Assembly: GCF_023072675.1 (NCBI RefSeq) | Contig: NZ_JALLGL010000026.1 | Span: 1 to 36,876, forward strand | DNA length: 36,876 nt | DNA from: Streptomyces sp. XM83C | Lineage (GTDB): Bacteria; Actinomycetota; Actinomycetes; Streptomycetales; Streptomycetaceae | Direction: 5' to 3' | Shown: positions 1-8,250 of the stretch, in pieces | Layout: each line of letters opens with the position of its first letter | How positions within the stretch are numbered: position 1 is the stretch's first letter | Translations under genes and position numbers: made by a program | Notes under the pieces: generated by a model | Databases searched by the model: none | Seen by the model: only the letters and a program-made list of their open reading frames with translations | Told to the model about the DNA's origin: nothing

Positions 1-89
1 GGCCCCACGTCCCGGCCACGGCCACCCACGGGCTGCGCCTCGGCCCCCGTGCGGCCCCCGCCCCTTGGCGGAGCCGTTACGCTGGAGGC

Positions 90-1196
90 GTGGCAGTCGT
101 CGATGTATCCGAAGAGCTCAAGTCCCTCTCCTCGACCATGGAGTCGATCGAGGCCGTTCTGGACCTCGACCAGCTGAGGGCAGACATCGCCGTGCTCGAG
201 GAGCAGGCGGCAGCGCCGTCCCTCTGGGACAACCCGGACGAGGCGCAGAAGATCACCAGCAAGCTCTCCCACCTCCAGGCGGAGGTGAGGAAGGCCGAGG
301 CCCTGCGCTCGCGGATCGACGATCTCGCCGTGCTGTTCGAGATGGCCGAGGAGGAGGACGACCCGGACACCCGCGCCGAGGCCGAGGCCGAGCTGGCCGC
401 GGTGAAGAAGGCGCTGGACGAGATGGAGGTCCGCACCCTCCTCAGCGGCGAGTACGACTCGCGTGAGGCCCTCGTCAACATCCGCGCCGAGGCCGGTGGT
501 GTCGACGCCGCCGACTTCGCGGAGAAGCTGCAACGCATGTATCTGCGCTGGGCCGAGCAGCGCGGCTACAAGACGGAGCTGATCGAGACGTCGTACGCGG
601 AAGAGGCCGGCATCAAGTCGACCACGTTCGCCGTGCACGCCCCGTACGCCTACGGCACGCTCTCCGTCGAGCAGGGCACCCACCGGCTCGTCCGGATCTC
701 CCCGTTCGACAACCAGGGCCGCCGCCAGACCTCCTTCGCGGGCGTCGAGGTCCTGCCCGTCGTCGAGCAGTCCGACCACGTCGACATCGACGAGAGCGAT
801 CTGCGCATCGACGTCTACCGGTCCTCCGGCCCCGGCGGTCAGGGCGTCAACACGACCGACTCCGCGGTGCGCATCACGCACATCCCGACCGGCATCGTCG
901 TCTCCTGCCAGAACGAGCGTTCCCAGCTCCAGAACAAGGCCACGGCGATGAACGTCCTCCAGGCGAAGCTGCTGGAGCGGCGCCGGCAGGAGGAGCAGGC
1001 CAAGATGGACGCCCTCAAGGGCGACGGCGGCAACTCCTGGGGCAACCAGATGCGCTCGTACGTCCTGCACCCGTACCAGATGGTGAAGGACCTGCGCACC
1101 GAGTACGAGGTCGGCAACCCCGAGGCCGTGTTCAACGGTGAGATCGACGGGTTCCTGGAGGCCGGTATCCGCTGGCGCAAGCAGCAGGAGAAGTAA
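90..1196 (+). CDS. prfB: Peptide chain release factor 2 (RF2)
   Basis: Class I release factor that reads UGA/UAA in the ribosomal A site and triggers hydrolysis of peptidyl-tRNA in the cytoplasm. The 368-residue length is normal. The codon-recognition tripeptide SPF is at residues 204-206 and the catalytic GGQ at 249-251, within [17 protein letters not shown]. The N-terminal third is a charged helical domain. The start is GTG, with GGAGG only one base upstream. That spacing is too short for a classic ribosome site, so a leaderless start is possible (TACGCT at 78-83 would be the -10). The frame is continuous from the start; the in-frame UGA of the autoregulatory +1 frameshift found in many bacterial RF2 genes is absent. 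A strong terminator follows. Bases 1-89 hold only its upstream region. Identity is near certain. Confidence 0.97.
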   Translation: MAVVDVSEELKSLSSTMESIEAVLDLDQLRADIAVLEEQAAAPSLWDNPDEAQKITSKLSHLQAEVRKAEALRSRIDDLAVLFEMAEEEDDPDTRAEAEAELAAVKKALDEMEVRTLLSGEYDSREALVNIRAEAGGVDAADFAEKLQRMYLRWAEQRGYKTELIETSYAEEAGIKSTTFAVHAPYAYGTLSVEQGTHRLVRISPFDNQGRRQTSFAGVEVLPVVEQSDHVDIDESDLRIDVYRSSGPGGQGVNTTDSAVRITHIPTGIVVSCQNERSQLQNKATAMNVLQAKLLERRRQEEQAKMDALKGDGGNSWGNQMRSYVLHPYQMVKDLRTEYEVGNPEAVFNGEIDGFLEAGIRWRKQQEK

Positions 1197-1206
1197 GTTT
1201 GTCGAC

Positions 1207-1243
1207 AAGGCAACTGCCGCCTTCCGGGCGGCAGTTGCCTTTT
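1207..1243 (+). terminator. Rho-independent terminator after prfB
   Basis: Perfect 15-bp stem (1207-1221 with 1227-1241) around the loop TTCCG, running into a short T tract. It separates prfB from the next transcription unit. Confidence 0.93.
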
Positions 1244-1481
1244 ATGTCTGAGTTCTACATCACACTCACAGCTTCCCGTTCCCCCTAAACAATCATGAAG
1301 GGGACATGGCAGTCAGATCGGCCTTGACGCTTCTTTGAAAAATCGGAAGGGTGCAGGTTGGCATGCGTTATGTCTGGGGCGCATGTGAACCGGGGGACGT
1401 GCACTTTCTTCTGCTGCCCTCCGTTGATCACGGCCCCGGCCGCGGCCTCATCGACGATCAGCTACTGGGGGTAGCAACCAC

Positions 1482-2264
1482 ATGACGAAGAAGACGCGCG
1501 TTCGCGTCGCGCGCATAGCGGCCGCCGCAGTGATCGCGGCCGGCGCCTCCCTGACCGCCGCGGGTGCGGCCTCCGCCCTCGAGATCAACATCGGCATCAA
1601 CGCCGGCGACGAGACGGGCGGCGGCACCGAGGGCGGGACCGAGGGCACCACCGACGGCACCACGGGCGGCACCGAGGGTGCCAGCGTCGGCGTCTCCGAG
1701 GGCACCACCGGCGGTGACGACAGCACCGGCGGCACGACCGGTGACACCACCGGCGGCGACGACAGCACCGGCGGCACCACCGGTGACACCACCGGCGGCG
1801 ACGACAGCACCGGCGGCACCACCGGCGGTGACCAGAGCACCGGCGGCACCACCGGCGGCGACCAGAGCACCGGCGGCACCACCGGCGGCGACCAGAGCAC
1901 CGGCGGCACCACGGCCGGCGGCAGCACCGGCGGCTCGACCACCGGAGGCTCCGGCACCACCGGTGGCTCCGGCACCACCGGCGGCTCCGGCACCACCGGT
2001 GGCGGCAACGACAACACCACCCCCGACGGCGGCAACGACAACGCCGCTCAGGAGGCCGGTTCCTCCGCGCTGACCGACACCGGCTCCGCCACCTCCACCT
2101 CCGGCGGCTCCGCCGCGTCCGCGCAGGGCGGCAAGGAGCTGGCCGAGACCGGTGCCGGCCAGACCGCGTTCCTGCTGATCGGCGCCGCGACGATGATCGC
2201 GGGCGGCGTCGGCTTCCGCGTCCTGCCCCGCCTCGTCGGCGGCCGTGGTGGCGCCGCTGCCTGA
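1482..2264 (+). CDS. LAETG-motif sortase-anchored surface protein, Thr/Gly repeat-rich
   Basis: 260 residues laid out as a sortase substrate. There is a basic N-terminus and hydrophobic signal peptide (about residues 1-32, with an ASA cleavage region). A low-complexity body rich in Gly, Thr, Ser and Asp covers about 45-190. LAETG is at 220-224, followed by a membrane segment (about 228-247) and a short Arg-containing tail. LAxTG is the signal recognised by class E sortases of Streptomyces, as in the long chaplins, so the protein is probably linked to the peptidoglycan of hyphae. No sortase gene is in the window. The repeats (GGDDSTGGTTGDTT, then GGDQSTGGTT, then GGSGTT units) suggest a flexible stalk; no catalytic domain is visible. 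The start is supported by GGGGGTAG about 10 nt upstream. The 238-nt leader (1244-1481) is less GC-rich than its surroundings and must hold the promoter, but I cannot place -10/-35 boxes with confidence. Confidence 0.85.
   Translation: MTKKTRVRVARIAAAAVIAAGASLTAAGAASALEINIGINAGDETGGGTEGGTEGTTDGTTGGTEGASVGVSEGTTGGDDSTGGTTGDTTGGDDSTGGTTGDTTGGDDSTGGTTGGDQSTGGTTGGDQSTGGTTGGDQSTGGTTAGGSTGGSTTGGSGTTGGSGTTGGSGTTGGGNDNTTPDGGNDNAAQEAGSSALTDTGSATSTSGGSAASAQGGKELAETGAGQTAFLLIGAATMIAGGVGFRVLPRLVGGRGGAAA
1710..2000 (+). repeat. In-frame tandem repeats inside the LAETG protein gene
   Basis: Codons 77-173 are built from 42-nt units (encoding GGDDSTGGTTGDTT, two copies), then 30-nt units (GGDDSTGGTT and GGDQSTGGTT, four copies), then 18-nt GGSGTT units (three). 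All unit lengths are multiples of three, so copy-number change would alter stalk length without breaking the frame. Confidence 0.85.
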
Positions 2265-2308
2265 CGGTGACCGGCGGCACACACGCCGCCGCGACCCGCA
2301 GACATGAC

Positions 2309-2341
2309 GAAGGGCCCGGAGCGATGTGCTCCGGGCCCTTC
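2309..2341 (+). terminator. Terminator between the LAETG gene and the convergent small gene
   Basis: Perfect 14-bp GC-rich stem (2309-2322 with 2328-2341), loop GATGT. It has no U tract but lies between convergent genes, so it may act in both directions. Confidence 0.8.
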
Positions 2342-2453
2342 GCGCGGTCTGTGTCCGTCCGCCGTCGTGACCTTCGCCCGTCCCCGCCCGTACGACATCA
2401 CCGGGCGGTACGGCCCGGCACACGGCCCGCGCGGGTCCTGTGAGGTCACACGG

Positions 2454-2645
2454 TCATACGGTCTGGTGCGCCAGCAGGGCCACCGCCGCCACCAGCACCG
2501 CCAGCAGTGCGATCAGCATCATCGGGTTCAGACCCCCGAGGAAGCCCTCCTGCTGCAACCGCTCGCGGTTCGCCCGGCACACCGGGCACCGGCCCTCGCT
2601 CACGGGCGCCGCGCAGTTAGCGCACACCAGCCGGTCGTACGTCAT
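2454..2645 (-). CDS. Small zinc-ribbon, single-pass membrane protein
   Basis: 63 residues with CANC at positions 8-11 and CPVC at 20-23, a four-cysteine zinc ribbon. A Leu/Ala/Val-rich transmembrane helix fills the last 20 or so residues. The ATG at 2645 is chosen because GGAGGG lies 8 nt upstream; an upstream in-frame TTG at 2684 would add 13 residues and has no better signal. The gene is convergent with the LAETG gene and divergent from ftsE. I do not recognise a named family. The layout (cytoplasmic zinc ribbon, C-terminal membrane anchor) resembles many small actinobacterial proteins of unknown function. That it is a real gene is well supported by codon pattern and ribosome site. Confidence 0.75.
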   Translation of the reverse strand: MTYDRLVCANCAAPVSEGRCPVCRANRERLQQEGFLGGLNPMMLIALLAVLVAAVALLAHQTV

Positions 2646-2928
2646 GCGCTCGCCCTCCATCCACCGGTGGTCCTGTTCCGACAACGCTCACGGCGACGCG
2701 AACGTTCCCCCTCCACTGTGCCAGGTTCCCCGGGCGCGTGCGCGGGGCCCCGGAAACGCGGCGGCGCACAGGCCCCGCGCCGGTCCCGGCCGACATGGGC
2801 CCCGGCAGCCCCACGGGTCCGTACAAAAACACACAACCCTTACGCAACCCCTACCGGTGCCTGCGCCGGTGCACCCGCTTCGCGTATGGTCACGCTCATC
2901 TACCTCCGGCGACCCGTGGTGTGCATCC

Positions 2929-3618
2929 GTGATCCGATTCGACAACGTCTCCAAGGTCTACCCCAAGCAGAGCCGCCCAGCCCTCCGGGATGTGTCCCTG
3001 GAGGTCGAGAAGGGCGAGTTCGTCTTCCTCGTGGGGTCCTCCGGCTCCGGAAAGTCCACCTTCCTGCGGCTGATCCTGCGCGAGGAGCGGGCCAGCCACG
3101 GCCAGGTGCACGTCCTGGGCAAGGACCTCGGCCGCGTCTCCAACTGGAAGGTGCCGCAGATCCGGCGCCAGCTGGGGACCGTCTTCCAGGACTTCCGCCT
3201 GCTGCCGAACAAGACGGTCGCCGAGAACGTCGCCTTCGCGCAGGAGGTCATCGGCAAGTCCCGCGGCGAGATCCGCAAGTCGGTGCCGCAGGTCCTCGAC
3301 CTCGTCGGGCTCGGCGGCAAGGAGGACCGCATGCCGGGCGAGCTGTCCGGCGGTGAGCAGCAGCGCGTCGCCATCGCACGGGCCTTCGTCAACCGGCCCA
3401 AGCTGCTCATCTGCGACGAGCCCACCGGCAACCTCGACCCGCAGACCTCCGTCGGCATCATGAAACTGCTCGACCGGATCAACCGGACCGGCACCACCGT
3501 CGTGATGGCGACGCACGACCAGAACATCGTGGACCAGATGCGCAAACGCGTCATCGAGCTGGAGAAGGGCCGCCTCGTCCGCGACCAGGCCCGCGGCGTC
3601 TACGGCTACCAGCACTGA
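2929..3618 (+). CDS. ftsE: Cell division ATP-binding protein FtsE
   Basis: ABC-family ATPase that pairs with FtsX at the divisome and transmits ATP-driven change across the membrane to peptidoglycan hydrolases. 229 residues, normal for the family. Walker [10 protein letters not shown] is at 36-44, the Q-loop glutamine at 87, the signature LSGGEQQR at 139-146, Walker B LLICDEP at 159-165 and the H-loop histidine at 196. All ATPase residues are intact. The start is GTG at 2929, giving MIRFDNV, the usual FtsE N-terminus. No good ribosome site precedes it, so initiation may be weak or leaderless-like. ftsX follows after 32 nt in the same operon. The 244 nt upstream, shared with the divergent small gene, include TATGGT (2885-2890) as a possible -10. 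Confidence 0.96.
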   Translation: MIRFDNVSKVYPKQSRPALRDVSLEVEKGEFVFLVGSSGSGKSTFLRLILREERASHGQVHVLGKDLGRVSNWKVPQIRRQLGTVFQDFRLLPNKTVAENVAFAQEVIGKSRGEIRKSVPQVLDLVGLGGKEDRMPGELSGGEQQRVAIARAFVNRPKLLICDEPTGNLDPQTSVGIMKLLDRINRTGTTVVMATHDQNIVDQMRKRVIELEKGRLVRDQARGVYGYQH

Positions 3619-3650
3619 CGATCCACGACGGAAAGGCATATCCCGACGCC

Positions 3651-4568
3651 ATGCGCGCCCAGTTCGTTCTGTCGGAGATCGGAGTCGGTCTCCGCCGCAA
3701 TCTCACGATGACGTTCGCCGTCATCGTCTCCGTGGCCCTGTCCCTCGCCCTGTTCGGCGGCTCGCTCCTGATGAGCGACCAGGTCAGCACGATGAAGGGC
3801 TACTGGTACGACAAGGTCAACGTCTCGGTCTTCCTCTGCAACAAGAGCGACGCCGAGTCCGACCCCAAGTGCGCCAAGGGCGCCGTGACCCAGGACCAGA
3901 AGAACCAGATCCTGGCCGACCTGAAGAAGATGACGGTCGTCGAGAGCGTCACGTACGAGTCGCAGGACGAGGCGTACAAGCACTACAAGGAGCAGTTCGG
4001 GGACTCCCCGCTGGCCGCCTCCCTCACCCCGGACCAGATGCAGGAGTCGTACCGCATCAAGCTGAAGGACCCGGAGAAATACCAGGTCATCGCCACCGCC
4101 TTCGACGGGCGGGACGGTGTGCAGTCGGTGCAGGACCAGAAGGGCATCCTGGACAACCTCTTCGGGCTGCTCAACGGCATGAACTGGGCGGCGCGCATGG
4201 TGATGGCGCTGATGCTCGTCGTCGCGCTGATGCTGATCGTCAACACCGTGCGGGTGTCCGCGTTCAGCCGCCGGCGTGAGACCGGGATCATGCGTCTGGT
4301 GGGCGCCTCGGGCTTCTACATCCAGGCGCCGTTCATCGCGGAGGCCGCGGTCGCCGGACTGATCGGCGGCACCGTCGCGTGCGGCTTCCTGGTGGTGGCG
4401 CGGTACTTCATCATCGACCACGGACTCGCCCTGTCCGAGAAGCTGAACCTGATCAACTTCATCGGCTGGGACGCCGTGCTGACGAAGCTTCCGCTGATCC
4501 TCGCCACGAGTCTGCTGATGCCCGCGCTGGCCGCGTTCTTCGCGTTGCGCAAGTACCTGAAGGTGTGA
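3651..4568 (+). CDS. ftsX: Cell division protein FtsX
   Basis: Membrane partner of FtsE. 305 residues with the standard topology: cytoplasmic N-terminus, TM1 at about 22-42, a large extracellular loop at about 43-180, then TM2 (182-202), TM3 (228-250) and TM4 (280-300). The loop carries two cysteines (63 and 74) that could form a disulphide outside the cell; this is inference. In other actinobacteria the first extracellular domain contacts NlpC/P60-type hydrolases. GGAAAGG lies about 15 nt before the ATG. It is co-transcribed with ftsE and followed by a hairpin. Confidence 0.95.
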   Translation: MRAQFVLSEIGVGLRRNLTMTFAVIVSVALSLALFGGSLLMSDQVSTMKGYWYDKVNVSVFLCNKSDAESDPKCAKGAVTQDQKNQILADLKKMTVVESVTYESQDEAYKHYKEQFGDSPLAASLTPDQMQESYRIKLKDPEKYQVIATAFDGRDGVQSVQDQKGILDNLFGLLNGMNWAARMVMALMLVVALMLIVNTVRVSAFSRRRETGIMRLVGASGFYIQAPFIAEAAVAGLIGGTVACGFLVVARYFIIDHGLALSEKLNLINFIGWDAVLTKLPLILATSLLMPALAAFFALRKYLKV

Positions 4569-4579
4569 CGCATGCCAAC

Positions 4580-4611
4580 GGGGCCGCAGGGGGAAGACGC
4601 CCTGCGGCCCC
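4580..4611 (+). terminator. Hairpin after ftsX
   Basis: Perfect 12-bp stem (4580-4591 with 4600-4611) and an 8-nt loop, without a U tract. A probable stop for the ftsEX transcript, just before the promoter of the next gene. Confidence 0.75.
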
Positions 4612-4623
4612 GGACGGTTGTCC

Positions 4624-4629
4624 TAGACT
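4624..4629 (+). promoter_or_regulatory. -10 element of the S41 protease gene (leaderless start)
   Basis: TAGACT fits the Streptomyces housekeeping -10 consensus and ends 7 nt before the ATG at 4637, so transcription should begin at or next to the start codon. No convincing -35 box is seen. Confidence 0.5.
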
Positions 4630-4636
4630 CACCGCC

Positions 4637-5818
4637 ATGTCAGGTCGTGACCTGTTCTGTCAGCCCCGCCGCACCGGCCGCGGGGCCGCCCTGACATTAC
4701 TTTTCGCGAGCGTGCTCGTGGCCGGCGCCGCCACCGGCTCGCTGCCCGGCACCGGACGCGGCCAGGAGGCCCGCAGCACGCGGTCCGCGGCCCCCGCCAC
4801 CAGCAGGCCCGAACAGGTCACCCGCGCCGCCGAGGAGGCCCTGGCCGACGGCAAGTCGCCCATGGAGGCCGCCGAACGCGCCGTGAGCCGCAGCGGCGAC
4901 CGCTGGGGCGCCGTCTACTCCCGCGGTGAGTACGAGGAGTTCCAAGAAGCCCTCGACGGCCGCTACACCGGCGTCGGCCTGTGGGCGCGCCGAGAGCGCG
5001 ACGGCCGTATCGAGGTCGCCAAGGTCGCCGAAGGGTCCCCCGCCGCCCGGGCCGGCATCCGCGCCGGCGACCGGCTGCGCAGGGTCGACGGGCACACGGT
5101 GGACGGCCGGCCCGTCACCGAGGTCCTCGCCCTGCTGCGCGGCGACGCCACCGACGCGCCCGCCGGTACGGCCGTCACCCTCGGCCTGGAACGCGGCACA
5201 CGCGCGTGGAACCTCACCCTGCGCCGCGCCAGCCTCTCCACGCAGCCCGTCACCGTGCGCCGGGTCTCCGGCGAGGTGACCGTGATCCGCATCGCCTCCT
5301 TCGCCAAGGGCGTCGGCGAGACCGTCCGCGCCGCGGTGCGGCAGGCACCGGCCGGCGCCGGCGTCATCCTCGACCTGCGCGGCAACTCCGGCGGACTGGT
5401 CGCCGAGGCCGTCACCACCGCCTCCGCGTTCCTCGACGGAGGCCTGGTCGCCACCTATGACGTGGACGGCGAACAGCACGCCCTGCACGCCGACCCCGGC
5501 GGCGACACCACCAGACCGCTGGTCGCGGTCGTCGACGGCGGCACGATGAGCGCGGCCGAACTCCTCACCGGTGCCCTGAAGGACCGCGGGCGGGCGGTCG
5601 TCGTCGGCTCCCGCACCTTCGGCAAGGGCTCGGTGCAGATGCCGAGCCGGCTCCCCGACGGCTCCGTCGCCGAACTGACCGTCGGCCACTACCGCACCCC
5701 TTCCGGGCGCGATGTCGACGGCACCGGTGTGACACCGGACCTGGAGGCCGACGCGCACGCGCTGCAACGCGCGGAGACGATCCTCGACGGCCTGGGGGAC
5801 GCCTCGCGGCACCCGTAA
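4637..5818 (+). CDS. S41-family carboxy-terminal processing protease with PDZ domain
   Basis: 393 residues. An N-terminal hydrophobic segment (about 17-34) exports or anchors the protein. A PDZ domain spans about 110-187 and the S41 protease core about 200-370. The catalytic serine is S305 (in GGTMSAAE) and the lysine K330 (in TFGKGSVQ), the Ser/Lys dyad of tail-specific proteases; the substrate-loop motif LRGNSGG lies at 248-253. The protein should act outside the membrane on C-termini of exported proteins. It sits just after ftsEX. No ribosome site is present and a -10 lies 7 nt upstream, so the mRNA is probably leaderless. The upstream ftsX hairpin suggests its own transcript. Confidence 0.92.
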   Translation: MSGRDLFCQPRRTGRGAALTLLFASVLVAGAATGSLPGTGRGQEARSTRSAAPATSRPEQVTRAAEEALADGKSPMEAAERAVSRSGDRWGAVYSRGEYEEFQEALDGRYTGVGLWARRERDGRIEVAKVAEGSPAARAGIRAGDRLRRVDGHTVDGRPVTEVLALLRGDATDAPAGTAVTLGLERGTRAWNLTLRRASLSTQPVTVRRVSGEVTVIRIASFAKGVGETVRAAVRQAPAGAGVILDLRGNSGGLVAEAVTTASAFLDGGLVATYDVDGEQHALHADPGGDTTRPLVAVVDGGTMSAAELLTGALKDRGRAVVVGSRTFGKGSVQMPSRLPDGSVAELTVGHYRTPSGRDVDGTGVTPDLEADAHALQRAETILDGLGDASRHP

Positions 5819-5863
5819 TCCACTTTCCGCGCACCCCCCGCGCAGTGCGAAAATGACGGCACT

Positions 5864-6343
5864 ATGGCTAAGGAAAAAGGGCGCAAGCTGATCGCGCAGA
5901 ACAAGAAGGCGCGGCACGACTACCTCATCCTCGACACCTACGAGGCGGGGTTGGTCCTCACGGGCACCGAGGTGAAGTCCCTGCGCCAGGGGAGGGCCTC
6001 GCTGGTCGACGGCTTCGTCCAGATGGACGGGCACGAGGCATGGCTCTACAACGTGCACGTGCCCGAGTACAGCCAGGGCACCTGGACCAACCACAGCGCC
6101 CGCCGCAAGCGCAAGCTGCTGCTGCACCGCACGGAGATCGACAAGCTGGAGTCGAAGGCGCAGGAGACCGGGCACACGATCGTGCCGCTGTCCCTGTACT
6201 TCAAGGACGGCCGGGCCAAGGTCGAGATCGCGCTGGCGAAGGGCAAGAAGGAGTACGACAAGCGGCAGGCGCTGCGGGAGAAGCAGGACCGCCGCGAGGC
6301 GGAGCGGGCGATCTCGGCGGTGCGCCGCCGCCAGCGGGCCTGA
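5864..6343 (+). CDS. smpB: SsrA-binding protein SmpB
   Basis: Protein partner of tmRNA in trans-translation; it mimics the missing anticodon stem and delivers tmRNA to stalled ribosomes. 159 residues with the OB-fold core, the early [10 protein letters not shown] motif (about 34-43), the [14 protein letters not shown] region and a long basic C-terminal tail from about residue 128 (KGKKEYDKR onward) that probes the mRNA channel. The ATG is 46 nt after the S41 gene. The tmRNA gene begins 157 nt downstream on the same strand, the common actinobacterial arrangement. Confidence 0.97.
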   Translation: MAKEKGRKLIAQNKKARHDYLILDTYEAGLVLTGTEVKSLRQGRASLVDGFVQMDGHEAWLYNVHVPEYSQGTWTNHSARRKRKLLLHRTEIDKLESKAQETGHTIVPLSLYFKDGRAKVEIALAKGKKEYDKRQALREKQDRREAERAISAVRRRQRA

Positions 6344-6425
6344 GGGCCGGGCCCGTCGTCCGAGGGGCGCCGGCAGCGGGCGCGGGCCGCGGGCTCCACG
6401 TCCCGTCCCGGTCGCCGGGAATTCA

Positions 6426-6456
6426 CTGGCATGCGACCGCGTTGGTCACGTACGAT
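6426..6456 (+). promoter_or_regulatory. Candidate ssrA promoter
   Basis: CTGGCA (6426-6431), 19-nt spacer, TACGAT (6451-6456). The -10 fits well, the -35 partly. The transcript would start about 40 nt before mature tmRNA, leaving a leader for RNase P; that leader contains TTGAT-AA-ATCAA (6485-6496). Confidence 0.4.
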
Positions 6457-6500
6457 AGGGACCGTGCCCCGCGAGGGCACACGGATTGATAAATCAACAT

Positions 6501-6866
6501 GGGGATGATCGGTTTCGACAGCGGCTGTCGAAGCAGGGGAAGCGTGTCGAGGAAGCGGCCATGATCTCGTAAACCACAGGCCGAAACAAATAATCGCCAA
6601 CACCAAGCGCGATTCCTTCGCCCTCGCTGCCTGAGCAGCGACTCGCGAAGTGTCAGCCCGGGGCTGTTCCCGACCCGGATCCTGGCATCAGCTAGGGAAC
6701 TAAACCTCGATCCCGGTCACGGGGTGAAGAGGGAAACCAAACAGTGACTGAGCCCGTTCCGGACTTGTCTGGGTGATCCGGAGGGCCGAGAAACTCGCAC
6801 CAGACTGCACACGGAGAAGCCCTGGTTCCTCACCGTTGGACGCGGGTTCGATTCCCGCCATCTCCA
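6501..6866 (+). ncRNA. ssrA: Transfer-messenger RNA (tmRNA)
   Basis: The 5' end GGGGATGATCGGTTTCGACAG pairs with the 3' CATCTCC to form the acceptor stem. The T-arm GGGTTCGATTCCC is at 6844-6856. CCA is not encoded; the 3' bases after the discriminator A (6866) are CTG. The tag reading frame is 6596-6634 and encodes ANTKRDSFALAA then TGA, with the universal ALAA protease signal. The 366-nt length and the pseudoknot-rich middle are typical. smpB is directly upstream and a strong hairpin follows at 6897. The tag is shorter than the 16-residue Streptomyces tag I recall (see findings). Confidence 0.96.
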
Positions 6867-6896
6867 CTGACCCCTCACGGGGTACCCCATGTGGGC

Positions 6897-6927
6897 AAGG
6901 CCCCGTCGCGCGAGCGGCGGGGCCTTT
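6897..6927 (+). terminator. Terminator after ssrA
   Basis: 13-bp stem with one G-U pair (6897-6909 with 6914-6926), tetraloop GCGA, followed by TTTG. Confidence 0.85.
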
Positions 6928-6956
6928 GTCCTGCCCGCGCGGCCCGCTCCGGTTTC

Positions 6957-6994
6957 TGTGACACGCCTGTGACCGGAAGTGTGACCTCTGTCAC
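6957..6994 (+). promoter_or_regulatory. Crp-like operator with TGTGAC repeats
   Basis: TGTGAC occurs at 6957, 6968 and 6980, about one helical turn apart, followed by the inverted TGTCAC at 6989-6994. The last pair gives GTG-ACCTCT-GTCAC (6981-6994), which fits the GTG-N6-GNCAC pattern I recall for Streptomyces Crp and the wider TGTGA-N6-TCACA family. It lies 34 nt before the lipoprotein start. Confidence 0.4.
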
Positions 6995-7028
6995 GGCCGA
7001 GGTGATCATCTGCTGGTGGGGTGGCCGG

Positions 7029-7907
7029 ATGCGGACCTTCCCCCTCGCCGCCCTCGCCGGCGCCGCCGTTCTGATCCTCACCGCCTGCGGCACCGAGACC
7101 TCCGCGGGGGGCTCCCGCGACGACCGGCAGTGCCCCGCCCCCGTCCCGGTGCCCTCGACAGCGCGCGGAGCGTCCGACGGCGGCGTGCGGATCATCTCCT
7201 ACACCACCGCGAGGGCCGCGGGCGGCGGCTGCCCGGCCTCGCAGTCGCAGGTGATGTACGAGATCACCCCCACCGCCGACACGCCCATGACGTACACCAT
7301 CACCTTCGGCCTCATGGGCGGCTCGGGGACGGTCTCCGACGTCCTGACGGAGACCGTGCCGGGTGTACGGCCCGGGGAGACGGTACGGCGCACCCTCCCC
7401 GTGGGCCGCACGCTGTCGGGTGTGCACCTCACCACCGTGCGCAGCGTCCCCACCGCCGAGGCCCCCTCCCAGAGCGGCCCCTGCCCGCGTTCCGGGGTGC
7501 GCGTCTACGCCGACCGGGGCGACGCCGCCATGGGCCTGCGCGTGGTCGGCCTGCACCTGTCGAACTGCGGCACCGGCGTCTACCGGATCAACGGCTACCC
7601 CGAAGTGCAGCTCTTCGACGAGGACCACGACCCCGTCACCGGGGTGCGCATCCTGCACGGCAGCCGGGAGATCTCCTTCAGCGGCGACGAACCCGGCCCC
7701 ACCCCGCTCGTCCTGAAGCCCGGCGAGGCGGCCCTGGCCACGCTGACCTGGCGCAACACCACCGAGTTCGGAGACCCCGTCAACGCCCCCTACGTCCGCG
7801 TCCACGCCAAGCCCGGCGCCGACCCCGTGATGGTGACCCCGGAACTCGACCTCGGCACGACGGGCAAGCTCGCCGTCGGCGCCTGGCGCAGGCTCGACCG
7901 GTCCTGA
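7029..7907 (+). CDS. Secreted lipoprotein with DUF4232 domain
   Basis: 292 residues. The signal peptide ends in a lipobox LTAC (17-20), so Cys20 should be lipidated and hold the protein on the outer face of the membrane. The C-terminal half (about residue 155 onward: CPRSGVRVYADRGDAAMG, then LSNCGTGVYRINGYPEV) matches the DUF4232 pattern seen in many Streptomyces lipoproteins. The N-terminal half, another beta-rich domain, is less clear. The two cysteines of the DUF4232 part probably pair. The start is ATG after GGTGGGGTGGCC; in-frame upstream starts would spoil the signal peptide. Function unknown. A Crp-like palindrome upstream hints at control by a cAMP-type regulator. Confidence 0.85.
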   Translation: MRTFPLAALAGAAVLILTACGTETSAGGSRDDRQCPAPVPVPSTARGASDGGVRIISYTTARAAGGGCPASQSQVMYEITPTADTPMTYTITFGLMGGSGTVSDVLTETVPGVRPGETVRRTLPVGRTLSGVHLTTVRSVPTAEAPSQSGPCPRSGVRVYADRGDAAMGLRVVGLHLSNCGTGVYRINGYPEVQLFDEDHDPVTGVRILHGSREISFSGDEPGPTPLVLKPGEAALATLTWRNTTEFGDPVNAPYVRVHAKPGADPVMVTPELDLGTTGKLAVGAWRRLDRS

Positions 7908-7927
7908 CCGCGGCGCCCCGCGAGCCG

Positions 7928-8173
7928 TCAGCCCGCCGACCGCACCGCCGGCGGCACGGCGGGACGGCGGGCCGCCACGGGGGAGAGCAGCAGCGCCGTC
8001 GTGGCCGCCGCCACCGGGATGCCGTGCCCGGACGTGGCGTAGCAGGCGAACAGGGTCCAGCCGGGGGCGCCGCAGCGCACGCACAGCAGCAGCGCCGGCC
8101 CGCCGGCCGCCGCGACCAGCGTCGCGGGCACGGTGACACGGGCCTGCTCGTACCGGTCGACCAGCCGCGCCAC
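7928..8173 (-). CDS. Hypothetical small membrane protein (weak)
   Basis: 81 residues if begun at the GTG at 8173. There are two hydrophobic stretches (about 17-31 and 43-66), a CVRC pair between them and a polar tail. No ribosome site is visible and I recognise no family. It converges with the DUF4232 lipoprotein gene, the two stop codons being 20 nt apart. Its 5' end abuts the LysR remnant, so it may itself be what is left of a divergent partner gene. It could also be chance open frame in GC-rich DNA. Confidence 0.3.
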   Translation of the reverse strand: MARLVDRYEQARVTVPATLVAAAGGPALLLCVRCGAPGWTLFACYATSGHGIPVAAATTALLLSPVAARRPAVPPAVRSAG

Positions 8174-8250
8174 CCGCGGCGAGACCGGTCGCGGTGACGG
8201 CACCGGCCAGCGCGCACGACCCGCACGACCCGGCGATCGCCCGAAGCCTC

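Noticed and set aside
90..200. Programmed +1 frameshift in prfB
   Set aside because: The frame is open from the start codon through GGQ with no early in-frame UGA, so no recoding is needed.
1448..2423. Antisense and shifted frames across the LAETG gene, giving PPV or Arg-rich repeat proteins
   Set aside because: They are products of the DNA repeats of the real gene. The sense frame has a signal peptide, an LAETG motif and a membrane anchor.
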